Part shown: positions 34,319 through 45,640 of the stretch, piece by piece
How positions within the stretch are numbered: position 1 is the stretch's first letter
Layout of the letters: each line of letters opens with the position of its first letter
Source of the DNA: Plantago ovata
Taxonomy: Eukaryota; Streptophyta; Magnoliopsida; Lamiales; Plantaginaceae
Assembly (NCBI GenBank): GCA_028274465.1
Contig: CM051456.1
Location: 63,102,753-63,166,752, forward strand
DNA length: 64,000 nt
Reading direction: 5' to 3'
Position numbers and translations under genes: made by a program
Notes under the pieces: model-generated
Databases searched by the model: none
What the model was told of the DNA's origin: nothing
What the model saw: the letters and a program-made list of their open reading frames with translations, nothing else

Positions 34319-34983
34319 CATTTCCATGGGCACATTCATGACACGAACCCATGTAATGGAGCTTTCCATTAGGTCCTTATCTGCATCAAAACAAGGTTTC
34401 CAATTACATATGGAGAGGAAACACCCTGCTAATTGCCATGGACCTTGAGTGAGGATCATCTCTCTTTTCTCATCAGAAAGCCCTTTCAGGCAATAGCACC
34501 CTGATCCTAAATCCATTAACTCAAACATCCCATACAGTTTCCACATGGAGTCGAGTTTGTTGCATAGAGTAGGATAGTACCATGTATTTCCAAAAATCTT
34601 TATTATGATTGTGTCTTTCCATTCCGTATACAATAACTCCTGTAAATCTGCATCAACCTCAATTCGTTTGAATGGGACTGCTTCAGAGGGGGGTAGCACC
34701 TTGACCTTATTCCTTCTTCGTTCATCACACTGTTATTGATACGTACATCATCTGGTTTTGCAGGCATAGCAACTGCTGCGTATGTCGGCATTTGTGGCAA
34801 AAAACTGGATCCGGAGCCTTGGAACGGAGCATTAGTATTCATTTCAGATTGATATTCTGAATTCCGTGGTCGTTTGCGTTGAAAGGGGGGATGATTCATA
34901 GCGCGTGCGGCTATGAAATGGCGGAAGCTTGGTCGGAAGTTTTTCAGCGACAGGGGGCTTTTCATCCTTTCTTCATCTAACAA
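34319..34983 (-). pseudogene. LINE-A ORF1 N-terminal part (DUF4283-like)
   Basis: Two overlapping minus-strand frames (34983-34603 and 34699-34316) encode a basic leader and a DUF4283-like domain: EWKDTIIIKIFGNTWYYPTL, a MWKLYGMFELMDLGSGCYCLK block and ILTQGPWQLAGCFLSICNWKP, ending at SITWVRVMNVPMEM. A frameshift lies at 34603-34699. DUF4283 is the N-terminal domain of plant LINE ORF1. The A1 LTR cuts it at 34318, and the C-terminal half is probably the piece at 15625-16606. It may instead belong to a second LINE copy if the gap joined unrelated contigs. Confidence 0.7.
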
Positions 34984-35290
34984 ACTCTATTTTTCATCCT
35001 TCCTTCTTTAAAGAAATTATATTAAAATCTTCCAAAAACAATCAATAAAGAGATTGAGATTTGGTACCACACTATGATTGGGGAAGAATGGGGTGAGATG
35101 ATGCTGGTGCAAACGCTAGTGATGGCGGATGCAGCGGCGGCGAACGGAGAAGAAGGGAGGAGATGGACTTGAGAATGGATACTGTGAGAAGCTACTGTTA
35201 GTGTGTTACTGGTAGAGTTTCTGATTTAGCCACTGGAGAGAGTTTCTAGTTTTGGTGAACTTATCTAGTTTTTAGCAAATTTGGATAAAT
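34984..35290 (-). other. Probable LINE-A 5' UTR
   Basis: Sequence upstream of the ORF1 start on the minus strand, with a GCC/GCT-rich patch (35110-35170) and no frame of note. The 5' end of the LINE cannot be fixed. Confidence 0.35.
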
Positions 35291-35664
35291 AAAAAAATAA
35301 AAAAAAATTCCGGGTCAAACCCGGAGTTTTCGGGGTTTAGACCGGACCCAGAATTTTTCAAAATCTATGACCAGGGCCCGGACCGTATATAGTCCGGTCC
35401 AGACCGGACCCATAAAACGGCCCGGACTATTTCTTCTCAGTCCTAACCTCCATGATGCAGTATCGTGGCATGTTTCTGCATTGGTTAACCCGATGCAATA
35501 TCGTTCCATTTTTAATATTTTTTATTTTTAAATAATTGATAATAAATGAATTGTAATATTAATATAAAAATATATTTTAAAATCTTTTTATGCTTAATTA
35601 TGAGGAAAATAGAAGCCAAAAATGGAGTGCTCCAAATATATTTAAGAGTGGTCTTTATTTATAT
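35291..35664. other. GC-palindromic patch and AT-rich flank, no gene
   Basis: 35315-35425 is dense in CCGG-containing inverted repeats, for example CCGGACCGTATATAGTCCGG and GGTCCAGACC. After it comes AT-rich sequence to 35664. The patch looks like the end or core of a small transposon, but I could not find both termini. Confidence 0.4.
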
Positions 35665-36778
35665 ATTTTTTTTGAAATAGCCAAAAGAAAGTTCATTAAA
35701 CTCCAAAAAGTGTACAAGTGTAAGAGGGGTATGTCCCAATCATGACACAAGGTGTATCACTAAGTCTCAAGTACAAGAGAGGTTCCAAATAGCCAAAGAG
35801 ACTAATGTTAAAGACTAAACGACATGAAACCCAAAACAGACTCTAGCTACGTTATGATCCCCTGGGAATCAAAACTGGAAGTCCGACTGAAATGGCCCTC
35901 GAACTCCAGATCCAAGCCTGTGATCCGAAAACAACCTCGAGCCCACACTCCCATAGCTCCCGGGGCGAGGATGCAGCATCACAACCCCACTTCCAGGTCA
36001 TAGAAGCGACAATAAAAAGGAAACAGTTCCCGTTTAAGTCAACCCTCGAGTTTCAATGAACAAGGGGGAAGAAATCAAAACCAGAGCCAACACACACAAG
36101 AACGACGTCCACCTCAAATAATTCTTAGCACATCAAACCTGTCACTCAACAAAAAGCACCTAGAAATAAAATGACACCAAAGTGACACAGAAGAAACAAA
36201 AACCAGAACCAAAGGGAGAAGCACAAAATCGAAAGAAATAAAACTCCCCCAAGATCGTCAACCGTAACCATCAGTCCCTATGCCTTTCCACACCACTAAC
36301 CCTACAGACCTCACCCAACTCCCTGTCCACACCTTAGCGCGTGCACACAACAATCATCTAAGCCTTGAAAACCGGCAAGAATTTAGCCAAAACAGCAAAA
36401 CTCGAACAACCCAAAGAAAAAGAAAACAACGAAAGCACACACAACCAGGCTTAACTACACATTGCACAAACAACACAAATAATGTCAACAACCCAGCAGA
36501 ACAACACCCGCACTGCCGTGTCAAGACAACGCAGAATACCAGCAGCCGCAAGCACATACTACTGCCAGCTTCCCGTATGCACACCCACCAAGCACCAGCC
36601 CGCAACCCTTCCTCCCACCTTACCGCTCCCAGAATTACTGCACAACAGGACACCGTCACTGCCCATACCTGCAGAACAACTACCAGAAACGGAAAAAAAG
36701 AAAAGCTACAGAATCGTAAAAACAGGATCCAAAAGGATATAAGAAAACTTTCAGCAGCACTCTCCATCTCCCTTAAAC
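35665..36778 (-). other. LINE-B 3' UTR
   Basis: About 1.1 kb after the ORF2 C-terminus. On the minus strand it is G/T-rich, which produces long but meaningless frames on both strands (36280-36795 plus, 36354-36848 minus). It ends at the A-run near 35670. Confidence 0.55.
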
Positions 36779-38003
36779 TTATTCCACAGCTGTAACTCCT
36801 CCAAGCATAATCCTCGAGCTCCAACACTGTAACGGATGAAGTAACCACGAACTCAAAGAGTATGATCCATCAATAGCTCCCTTACCAACCACCCAACGAC
36901 ATAATACCACTTTAATTTTTTCCACCAAACTTTCCACACAAACAACCTTATTCTTAAAAAACACTTCATTCCTTAAGCACCACAAACTCCAAACACTCCC
37001 TTGAACAATAAACACCTTAAATTTTCTATCAAGCACCTCATCTCCAAAGCCTTTCCCCTACAGCAAATCTAACACTGTATCACAGGGCCGCCACACACAA
37101 CCTAACCAACTCGCTAAAAGTCTCCACACCTCCAAAGTACAAGAACAAGAAACAAACAAATGAAACGTCGATTCTTCCCTTGTTGACACACCTTACACGT
37201 AGAATCCACACTCTCATGAAGAATACGCCTCCTTTCCAAATTATCCATGGTAGGAATCCTATTCCAAGAAACTTTCCACACGAAGCCATTCACCTTCAAA
37301 GCCACTAAATTCATCCACACCACTCTCTTCCAATCTAGAATCGCCCCATCCACTACACCATCATCCTGCTCCCGCAATACCTCTTGCGCCCTACAACCCA
37401 CCTTAACATAAATCAACCCCCCCTTTCCATCGCCAACCAAGCATGCCCACATCACTTTGAAAAACACCTTGACAACGTACACACAACTCCTCCATCCCCT
37501 CCTCCCCCCGAATAAATAATTCCCGCCTCCAATCCCAACGCACACCACCTCTCATCCTATCCAACATAGAGCAATCCCGTACATGCTCCACACTAAATAG
37601 ACGAGGAAACACATTCCTCAAAATGACACGAAAATCAACCCAAGGCTCACTCCAAAATCGAATACCATCCCCCAATCCACCTTTCTTCTTAATATTATTA
37701 AAAAACCAACGAACCGCCCCTACCTTCGACATCGAATTCCACCACCACGAAGACCAATAAATCACTTTAGTTTTCTTCTCCTGAAAGTGTAAAAACACTC
37801 CCACATAGACCCATACTTTGACTCTAGCACTTGAGAACATAATCCAGACCCCCATACAATAAAAGCCACACCCATTTACCTAACAAAGCCAGATTAAAAA
37901 GCCAAAGACCCCTCACCCCCAAACCACCCCTCTTTTTACTCAAACACACCGTCTCCCACTTAACCCAAGCCACCTTCCTAACGCCCACACCACAAGAACC
38001 CCA
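36779..38003 (-). pseudogene. LINE-B ORF2 C-terminus (zf-RVT)
   Basis: From 38003 downward the minus strand gives GVRKVAWVKWETVCLSKKRGG (RT thumb). Then comes a segment with LGDGIRFWSEPW, and the zf-RVT block FVWKVSWNRIPTMDNLERRRI with C-x-x-C (CKVCQQ), followed by a W-rich tail. The reading passes through at least three frames (38150-37824, 37855-37403, 37548-37114, 37036-36779), so it is not translatable as one protein. Confidence 0.75.
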
Positions 38004-39164
38004 TGTTGTAAGCGTGCAGCTTTTCTGGAGCAAGAGTTTGTGACAAGAACAAGTAGAGAACAAACAGAAGTAGATATGTATTGATATACAAACAACAAAG
38101 AGCTTATAAAATATACAACCCTTATCAACCACTAAGCCGGTCCTTTGCACACTTCAGGAACGAAACAAGTCACGTACGAATTGCAATAATCTTTGATCTT
38201 CCAGCGACACCCCCAACAACACCAATGAGTAACAAAAAACAAGGATACACAAGGCGAGTAGAGTCGATAGTTTGACTATCTCTCCTTAAGACAAGATTGC
38301 CCCGCTCGGGGTGCTTACAGAATTATGGCAATAGTCTCCCAGGATAAAACTACTCTTAAGACGGCTAAGTAGCACTACAATAGCCAAACCTATCGAACTT
38401 ACTTTGAGTATGGACAATACAGAAGAGCAAAGAGGGTGAAGGCGATGAGTTTGCAAGTGTGTTGGAAGAAATGATTTATTCTCCTATTTATACAACAAAT
38501 GCACCCTCTCCCAAGTGTTACAACCCTTCCAAATTGTGTGTAAGTTATCATCCAGATGTTTTAAGATGAATGGATGTGTCCCATCACAATTTAACGGATG
38601 TATCTCTTCATGAAACCACTTGAAAATTCACCACTTCCGAAAAGGTACGAATCTGTTCGCAATGCTGCAGTATTGCCTCACTGTTGCTGCTGCAAAACTT
38701 TTACAGTGAGTTAGGAACCGCAATGCTGTAGCATTCATCTCATAATGATGCAGCGACGTTTACTTGATATGAATGCTGCAGCGTTCTATACGTCAATGCT
38801 GCAGCGAAGCTTTACAGTAGCTTTCGAGTAAGCTTCGACAATATCATGCTGCCTCATTCTATGAACTTTGCTTCTTCAAGAGTTCCTTTTCTCAAAACTT
38901 GGATTTTCAAGTGGTTTTCGATATACGCTTGCTCTTTAACTCGAATTTTAGCAAAATGGAACTTTCACCCATGTGTGCATGAATGACTTAATTCATTCAA
39001 GTATTGATCAACACACTTATTGCATTAATCACCCTTTCACCTCAAGGAGATTTTAGTGACTTAACACATTTTAGTGACACACGATTACAAAGCCGTGTTG
39101 GGTACCCTTCAATCAATACAACGAACGAATTGAAAGCTCATTCATTTCACTAAAATTCCCAACA
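38004..39164 (-). repeat. Solo Copia LTR in LINE-B
   Basis: A 1161 bp unit with TGTTG...CCAACA ends and perfect flanking duplications CCCCA (37999-38003 and 39165-39169), and no internal region. The start (GAACAAGAG-like block) and the end (AAAGCTCATTCATTTCACTAAAATTCC region) relate it to C1's LTR as a diverged relative. A TATAAATA on the minus strand lies at 38485-38492. It arose by LTR-LTR recombination after insertion. Confidence 0.9.
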
Positions 39165-39169
39165 CCCCA

Positions 39170-39616
39170 CAAGAAATTCCTTTGAAGCACCTGTAACTTG
39201 TTAATAATAGAAACTGGAGCATAATAAAAATGAAAAGAAATATAAAGGTAGAGAACCAAGTACTGACTTTAACAAAACAATACGCCCTCCAAAAGACAGA
39301 AACTTGTTCTCCCACCTTTTCAACCTCCTCTCCACTTTGTTTACCACCACTTTCCACATCGAAGTACTACTTTCTTTGTCCCCAATAGGCAGCCCCAAAT
39401 ACATAAAAGGAATGCTTCCCACCACACAATTCAGCTTCCTCGCCCACGAAGACAACACCGTATCCTCCACTCCCACGCCCACCAACGAGCTCTTCGAAAA
39501 ATTAATTTTCAGACCCGAAACACCCTCAAAACACCTCAAAATACTTTTCAACAACACAATATTAGACTCCTTAGACTCACCAAAAAATACCTTATCATCT
39601 GCAAGTGGTAAAAATT
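39170..39616 (-). pseudogene. LINE-B RT fragment
   Basis: From 39606 the minus strand reads LADDKVFFGESKESNIVLL and continues into a thumb region with LKINFSKSSLVG, YLGLPIGDKES and WENKFLSFGGRIVLLKSVL, typical of L1-type LINE reverse transcriptases. The frame reaches the solo LTR at 39169. RT sequence before the active site is absent. Confidence 0.75.
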
Positions 39617-40056
39617 ACCAATTTTAAGAAATAATATTAAATAATTGATTCATATGAGTATTTAATTGTGAAAGGGTGATAAAGTATGATAGAGAATGAA
39701 AAAGTTGTTATAAAGGAGAGAGAAATAATAGAACATTGGTAAGTGGGTTGAAAATTTGTAAGAGAACACCCAAAATAGAAACTTAGGAAGTTATTGATGA
39801 AATTGAGAAAATAAATAACAAAACAGAATGCAATGCAATTAACAAACGTAGAATGGGAAACTCGTAAACAATCGATCCAAAATATGTTAGTGGTAATCAG
39901 TATGATCTTCGGGTGTAGGATTTACTCAATGCTTGGAAGTTTTACACAGATTTATAATCAGTTACAACGAATATATCCAGCAATGCTTAATAACACGTAG
40001 ATTTCTAATGGCCAATATAATCTCAATTAAAGATGAAGTGAAGTAAACTTGACCAT
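39617..40056. other. AT-rich stretch without gene
   Basis: I see no coding sequence. On the minus strand, 39850-40056 joined to 48284-48460 (B1 removed) has the layout of a distant Athila-type LTR (ATGAGTAGCTAA, TTGGTGGTAGGATG), so it may be the target LTR in which B1 sits. Confidence 0.35.
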
Positions 40057-40061
40057 GGGTG

Positions 40062-41302
40062 TGATGAATGTGTATTTTACACTTTCATTCGAGTCTTTTT
40101 CACCTATTTTAGCTATCCTCTATGTTAATTTAGCTATATTTTAGTACATTTTATTAGAATAGTGTCACGTTTCCCTTTAGATTTTATTTTACAGGTTTTG
40201 GTTGAAATTCGGGGATTTCTGGGCAATTATATTGAAGTTGACAAGGAATTGGTGTTCCAGAAGCCTATTTGGAGTATCTGAAGGTTTCCGGATAGGATTT
40301 GAAGTCTAGGGGCCGAATCAGGAGGTTAGAAGGCTACTAGAAGTCAGAAACCCAGTCCGAAAAGGTGAAGAAATCCAAAAACGCGTCGAAAACGCGGAAT
40401 TCCGCGAGAATTACCCGGGGGCGAACCGCCCCAGAGTTTTTTCGGGCCTATATATAGTGCTTAGTTTTCTCTCCGAAAATCATATCTTTCCATACCTACT
40501 TTCTCACCTCTCTCTATAGTTTTAGGTAGGAACTTCCCGGGGCCTGTCCTGGGAGTTCCGTAGCTTAGGGGATACTTTTTCATAGCAGTTTGGAGCTCGT
40601 AGGACCGCAATCATCCGAAGATTGACAACCTTCGGTAACTTTATATCTTACAGTTTTATTCTACTTATTTTATATTCTTTCAACATGTTTTCTTCTATGA
40701 TATATGTTGATTGCATGCCTATTATGAGTAGCTAAACTTATCATTGGTGGTAGTATGTGAATTCTTAACGAAGGGAAGATAATCATGCTAATGGCTATAT
40801 CGCGCATTATACTCCGTGTCATTGCTTTATTTCGTTGATCAGTTGTAACCGAAATTCTCGTATGTTGTATTGATTATTATGCACAATTGGACACTAGTCG
40901 ACCATCAGACCAATTATCTTCGTAGTGTTGAATAATTACGGAACACATTAGGACAATCGTGATTGACTAATCAGACCAAATTATCTTCGTAGTGCTTAAT
41001 ACTTGCAACAGGACACTAGATTGATTCAAAGATCTCTGTGCAAGACCGAGGAATTTATGCATGATTATCAACCCGTTATGTTAAGAAGGACCATATTATC
41101 ACCAATCTCCATTATCTGCTAGAAACCCCTCTGCTATCTGTTTGCTGTTTTTATATTCTAAATTAGATTTGATAAAGCTAGCTATAGTCCTGAGAGAACG
41201 ACACTCGAGTCATTCTACCGCTACACTACGGTTTTCGTTGAAGTTGTGGATTGCCTTTGGCTAAATAACAAATATATTTGATTGACCTTGACACGTTCAT
41301 CA
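40062..41302 (+). repeat. 5' LTR of B1
   Basis: A 1241 bp LTR with TGATGAATG...GTTCATCA ends, TATA at 40449-40457 and one GC hairpin. It is nearly identical to the 3' LTR apart from about 14 bp fewer in the hairpin region. Confidence 0.95.
40418..40432. repeat. GC hairpin, B1 5' LTR
   Basis: GGGGCGAACCGCCCC upstream of the TATA box. The paired 3' LTR has one and a half units at this place, so this unit may be a fusion of two. Confidence 0.85.
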
Positions 41303-41305
41303 AAT

Positions 41306-41323
41306 TGGCGCCGTTGCCGGGGA
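41306..41323 (+). other. Primer binding site of B1, tRNA-Asp type
   Basis: TGGCGCCGTTGCCGGGGA, the canonical Athila site, three bases after the LTR. Confidence 0.9.
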
Positions 41324-41465
41324 ATATACTCCTTTTTTCTGTTTAATTTGTTTATATTTACAGCTTTAGATTCCTAATTCTATTAGTTTTAGTTTTCCTT
41401 TTTAATCTCTCTCTGATACTGCTTTCCTAGTCTGTTTCTAATCACCTTTCCTAGTCTGTTACAGA

Positions 41466-43586
41466 TTGTGTATGCCGCATACACGTTCTGCAGGTACACC
41501 GCTTGATGATGCAATTGCTGAGATCGAGAGAGTCTACCACCAAAGAAGGCGACTACTTGAAAGGCGCGCACTAGAGGAAATAGAGGAAACCGATTTCTCT
41601 GAATCTCTACTTAGTCTCTTCAAGGAAATCGACGGAATGGCAGAAGCTAGACCACTGAAGGCATGGGTACAACCCACCAAGGATCGTATGAGGGGACCGA
41701 TGATCGTTCTTTCGTCTGCAACCCGAGATCTGGAGATCAAGAACCACGCATTCCAACAACTTCCGAGGTTCTATGGCTTATCAAGGGAAGATATGATGGG
41801 GTACTTGCACGATATCGATGATTTCGTCAACCAACTCCCACGACCCGGAGCTGACATAACAACTGATGAGTTGAGGATGAAGATTTTTGCTATGGGACTT
41901 GGCGACAGAGCCAAGTCATGGCTGAGTTCTCTACCAGCCGGCTCGCTGGACACTTGGGAAAAGGTTTTTTCAGCTTTCATGGAGAAATACTTCCCTCACA
42001 ACTTGACTACTGCGCTAAAGGCGCAAATCACTGGATTCAAGTAGGACTATGATGAGACCATCTACACCGCGTTCGAGAGGTTCCAAGATCTCACGAACAA
42101 GTGCCCTCACCATGGTTTTGAACTTTCCGACTTAGTCCAACACTTCTACAATGGACTAACCTTCGAGAACCAACAAGTGGTGGATTTCCAATGCCGAGGC
42201 AATATTTGGGAGGAAACCGCAGAAGCCGTCTGGGCTGTTTTCGAAAGGCTTGCTAAGGGTTCACAGTTCAAGGACCCAAGAGCAATGGTTAGGAGACGTC
42301 GACCTGAAGCTCCACCGACACAAGAAGCCCCTATGTACAGGGGGAATGGGGATCAATTCGAGTGCTTTACCAACGAATTGAAGCAAGTTCTCAAGAGCGC
42401 CACCGGAATGACTGTTTCGAACGAAGTATGCCGAATATGCAAGAACTATGGGCATGGGGCTCATATGTGTAGATCGGAGCTGGCATACGATGATGGCAAC
42501 TGGGCTCGAGGAGGCGAAGAAGAAGCCTTTGCTACGGAGTTTGGTACTCAAGAAGTTATCTACGGACAAGACGGTAGGAATCCTCGAGGTGGATTCTGGA
42601 GAAGAGGATACTGCAACAATCAAGGCTATGCACCGGCTAACCAAACTTATGGTCCTAACCAAGACCGTAGTAGGCTAAATTATGGTAATGATCACGGCAA
42701 AAACCCCGCTCCGAAAGAGCCACCGAAGTCGAAGTCGGCTCAACTGATGGAGAACTTGCAGAAGATGGTCGATCACACACAAAGTTTTCTCAAACGTTAT
42801 GAAGAGGACTCCGAGAAGACTAGGGCAAGGCTCGATAGGTTGGAAGAGAGCACTAGACTTGCCCATCAAAAGATGCAAGAGTTGATCGACCGAGGAGCAA
42901 GTAGGGAGCAAGGCAAACTGCCTAGCAACACTGTGAAGACGAATGCCATTACATTGGCTGGTGATGTACCTGACGGAATCACCATCAAGAAGGTTGTTAG
43001 GTGCGAGTGTTGCATGAAGGAAGAACTTCTACAGGCTGAGGAAGAAGAGAAGGGCCTTGGTTCTGACACAAGTGATGAGAAACAAGAGGATCCCGAACCA
43101 CTCCCTAAAAGTTTCGATGTTAAGGTAGGGATTGGTGAGCTTGAAGATGTCCGTGCCACACTAGACACGGGATCCTACTCAAACATAATTCCTTTGAATG
43201 TGTTTGAAAAGAGCAACATCGGGAAACTATCTGAGCAAAGGGCTATTGTACAATTGGCGGATGGATCCTTTATGAGACCCGAGGGCGTTGTGAAAAATGT
43301 GTTGGTCAAGATTGGTGAAGCATCTATATACACCAATTTCGTAGTTATGTCGGCATCTGCACCTGGGACGGGGGATGTCATACTCTTAGGGAAAACATTC
43401 TTGACTAAACTACGCTCAGTGATGGATATCTACCAAAGAACTTGCACCATCGAAGTGAATGGCAAGCAACACGTGTTGCAAGCCATACCTGATCCACCTG
43501 AACCACCTGATATTACTACTCACTACTGTGGTCTTGCAGCCTATATTCTTATTCACAGGTTCGTGGCATGGAAAGGAGATCAATGA
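41466..43586 (+). pseudogene. B1 Gag-protease, type B (single nonsense codon)
   Basis: One frame from ATG 41466 (or the inner ATG of MPHTRSAG) to TGA 43584-43586 is interrupted only by TAG at 42042-42044, where B2 has CAA. It is about 706 codons with read-through. The gag core is typical of Athila (RMKIFAMGLGDRAKSWLSSL...FMEKYFPHNL...NKCPHHGFELSDLVQHFYNGL). A CCHC knuckle CRICKNYGHGAHMC starts at codon 322. A helical segment (DSEKTRARLDRLEESTRL) and an acidic hinge follow. The aspartic protease has DTGSYSN at codon 567 and ends DVILLGKTFL...IEVNGKQHV. The protein would supply capsid, nucleocapsid and protease. Its gag and protease sequences are clearly different from type A. Confidence 0.88.
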
Positions 43587-44567
43587 AGGGGAAGCCTAGT
43601 ACCCGCAAAAAGAGGAGATAGGCGCAGACGGGAGTCGAGTCAAAGACTTTAAACAATGACGCTATCCGGGAGGCAACCCGGAATTTTTATCGCTTTCTTT
43701 ACTGCTTTTCTGCATGCATTCATTCTTGAACTATTTGCTTCTCATATGCGAATTTGTTCATGTCTGTGTCGTATCTGCTTTTGTTGAGTGAGATTTTTCG
43801 AGTGGTTTTTTGAAAAAAATTGGTTTCGGGGATTAAAACCGCATTTTCTGACGACGGGAACCACGGGGCGAACCGCCCCACGGTCCCAGAACTTCAAAAA
43901 CGCGGATTTCAACCCCAAAACCTTATTTTCTTCATTCTTCTTCATCCATACTCCCAAAAAAAAAACCAAAAAGTGCAATTTTACTTCTAAATCTTCATAA
44001 CTTCTTCATTTCTTGACCAAATTGAGTGTTCTTTAGCTTAATTCGAAGCCTATTACATGATCTATCATCCTATCCGAACAGATTTCATCCTAATTCGTTA
44101 GATTTCAGATATGAGGTATCATCCTTAGAACCCTAATTTTCAAATTTGGGGGTTTTCTATTTTGAGCTTCAATTTTGCTTATTTGATGCATGGGTATGTT
44201 GTTGGTGTGATTAGACATGTTATTTACTATCAATTGCATGCTCAATTTTGCTTGGATTGTTGATTTGGGTATTTTGCTATTAGATGATATATCTTGTTAT
44301 GCATTATGTCTTTATCTTTGATTTCTAGCATATGAATGTGTTGATTGATGTAATATCGGTAGAATTGACGATAGAATGCTTAATTGTTGAGTATGAGGAT
44401 TTATGATGATTGGATTTTTCGCTGCTATGGTATGAATTGAGCCTTGTTGACAAGGATATTGGTTGTCTAGTAAGAGCATGATGTGATGTATTGCATGAAC
44501 TAGTTTCGTTGGTATGTTGCATGATGAAGAAGCTAGGCTAGACATTGCGGTTTGGGGAGTTCGATTG
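43587..44567 (+). other. B1 post-protease region with PPT-like end
   Basis: No gene. It has a CCGGGAGGCAACCCGG hairpin (about 43668-43684) of the kind found after Athila coding regions, one GC hairpin at 43865-43879, and near its end GCGGTTTGGGGAGTTCGATTG (about 44548), which strongly resembles the PPT/LTR junction. This looks like the original 3' end of a type B element. Confidence 0.55.
43865..43879. repeat. GC hairpin outside an LTR (B1)
   Basis: GGGGCGAACCGCCCC, identical to the LTR promoter unit but in the internal untranslated region, flanked by CCAC and ACGG. Confidence 0.85.
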
Positions 44568-45640
44568 TCGATTTTATCACTTGTGTGTTTCGCTTTTACT
44601 CTAGTATGTATTTGAGTCAGTTTTGTGTCGTACGAGGTGCTAACAGCTATTTGTAGGTACCATGCCAAGGGAAAGGAGCATTCCCGTATGATTGTTGTGA
44701 AGAACCATGTCAAGGAAGGTGACCTCGCTAGATGTGCGTTCGAGCCAAGGGGTTTTGCAACAACGCCGTGGATTATCCACGAGGAGGAGCTAGAGTATAC
44801 CTGGAGTAAGGACTCCTATGCCTATTCATGCACCACCGAAGGGACATAAACCACTATTACGTCAGCACTCCATCACGAGGACTGCAGAGTTCGAGTGAAC
44901 AGGAAGGCACCGGGACAGTCTTGCCGCGACGGCTTCGATCTTGAGTCCGAAGTTGCTCGAAGGTTCCGAAGCGCTAGCTTGGTTCCAAAACGTAATGACA
45001 TGGGTACCCAGCACCTTGTTGGGGTGCCCCTTGCCTGCCTCTAAAGTGAGCATCATATAGACATCGGTCGGATCCACGGTAGAGAATGTGGACAAAATTG
45101 GAGAAAAAGGTAGAAGACTTCTGAGTATCCAAGCAGCTTACTGAAACCTTCTCGAGGTGTAAAACGTTGGAGGGGGAGGTCCTGATACCACTGCCCTTTC
45201 CCCTTCAACAGTTCACATCCTATTGGAGGGCTCCAGGATGGAGGATTCCATAACAGCGACGGCTACTCTTGAGAATTCTACCTGCCACTACAACTCTACT
45301 AGTAAGGATGTGCGTAACAGTAGTGACAATGAAGGCCATACGGGCAATGATGATTCTGATAGAGGAGTTGTTCCTGTCCAGCCTATAAATGGAACTACCG
45401 CACTTACCAGAAGACCTGATGACACCCTATAAAGCTCACAGAGGAGGCCCAATAACCTACAAGCAGCATACTCAGCCGACCAAGGCCAAACCATGGGGTA
45501 ACATCTAGTATCACATCTTAATTCCTCATTTTCTTACTGCTAGGGACTAGCGTTAATTTCATGAGGGGGGATGGGATTTAAGTGATCTGATGTTGTTAGT
45601 TTGGAGCTTGGTATTGGTAGGATGAGTATAGTACCTCGCA
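44568..45640 (+). other. Unidentified segment in B1
   Basis: About 1 kb with no match I recognise. The longest frame (44625-44849, 74 codons, containing HSRMIVVKNHVKEGDLARC) has no known domain. Base composition is less AT-rich than around it. It lies between a type B 3' end and the type A 3' region, so it could be a captured fragment or old env-like sequence. Confidence 0.35.

Larger units (their letters stand above)
35665..39616 (-). mobile_element. LINE-B, 5'-truncated plant L1-type LINE
   Basis: A minus-strand LINE covering the RT active site through the 3' end. It begins abruptly at the LADD motif (39594-39606) and ends in a 3' UTR that closes with the plant-LINE-like GAACTTTCTTTTGGC followed by an A-run (plus-strand T-run near 35676-35683). 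Truncation at the 5' end is typical of target-primed insertion. A solo Copia LTR (38004-39164) interrupts it. I did not find a convincing target duplication. Confidence 0.75.

Noticed and set aside
36280..36848. Long frames on both strands (171 and 164 codons)
   Set aside because: Composition-driven (AC-rich versus GT-rich) reading of the LINE-B 3' UTR, with overlapping opposite-strand frames and no domain.
35600..39650. LINE-B target-site duplication (shared TAAATAATTGAT words near 35530 and 39640)
   Set aside because: The words are not adjacent to the element ends and are AT-rich, so chance is likely.
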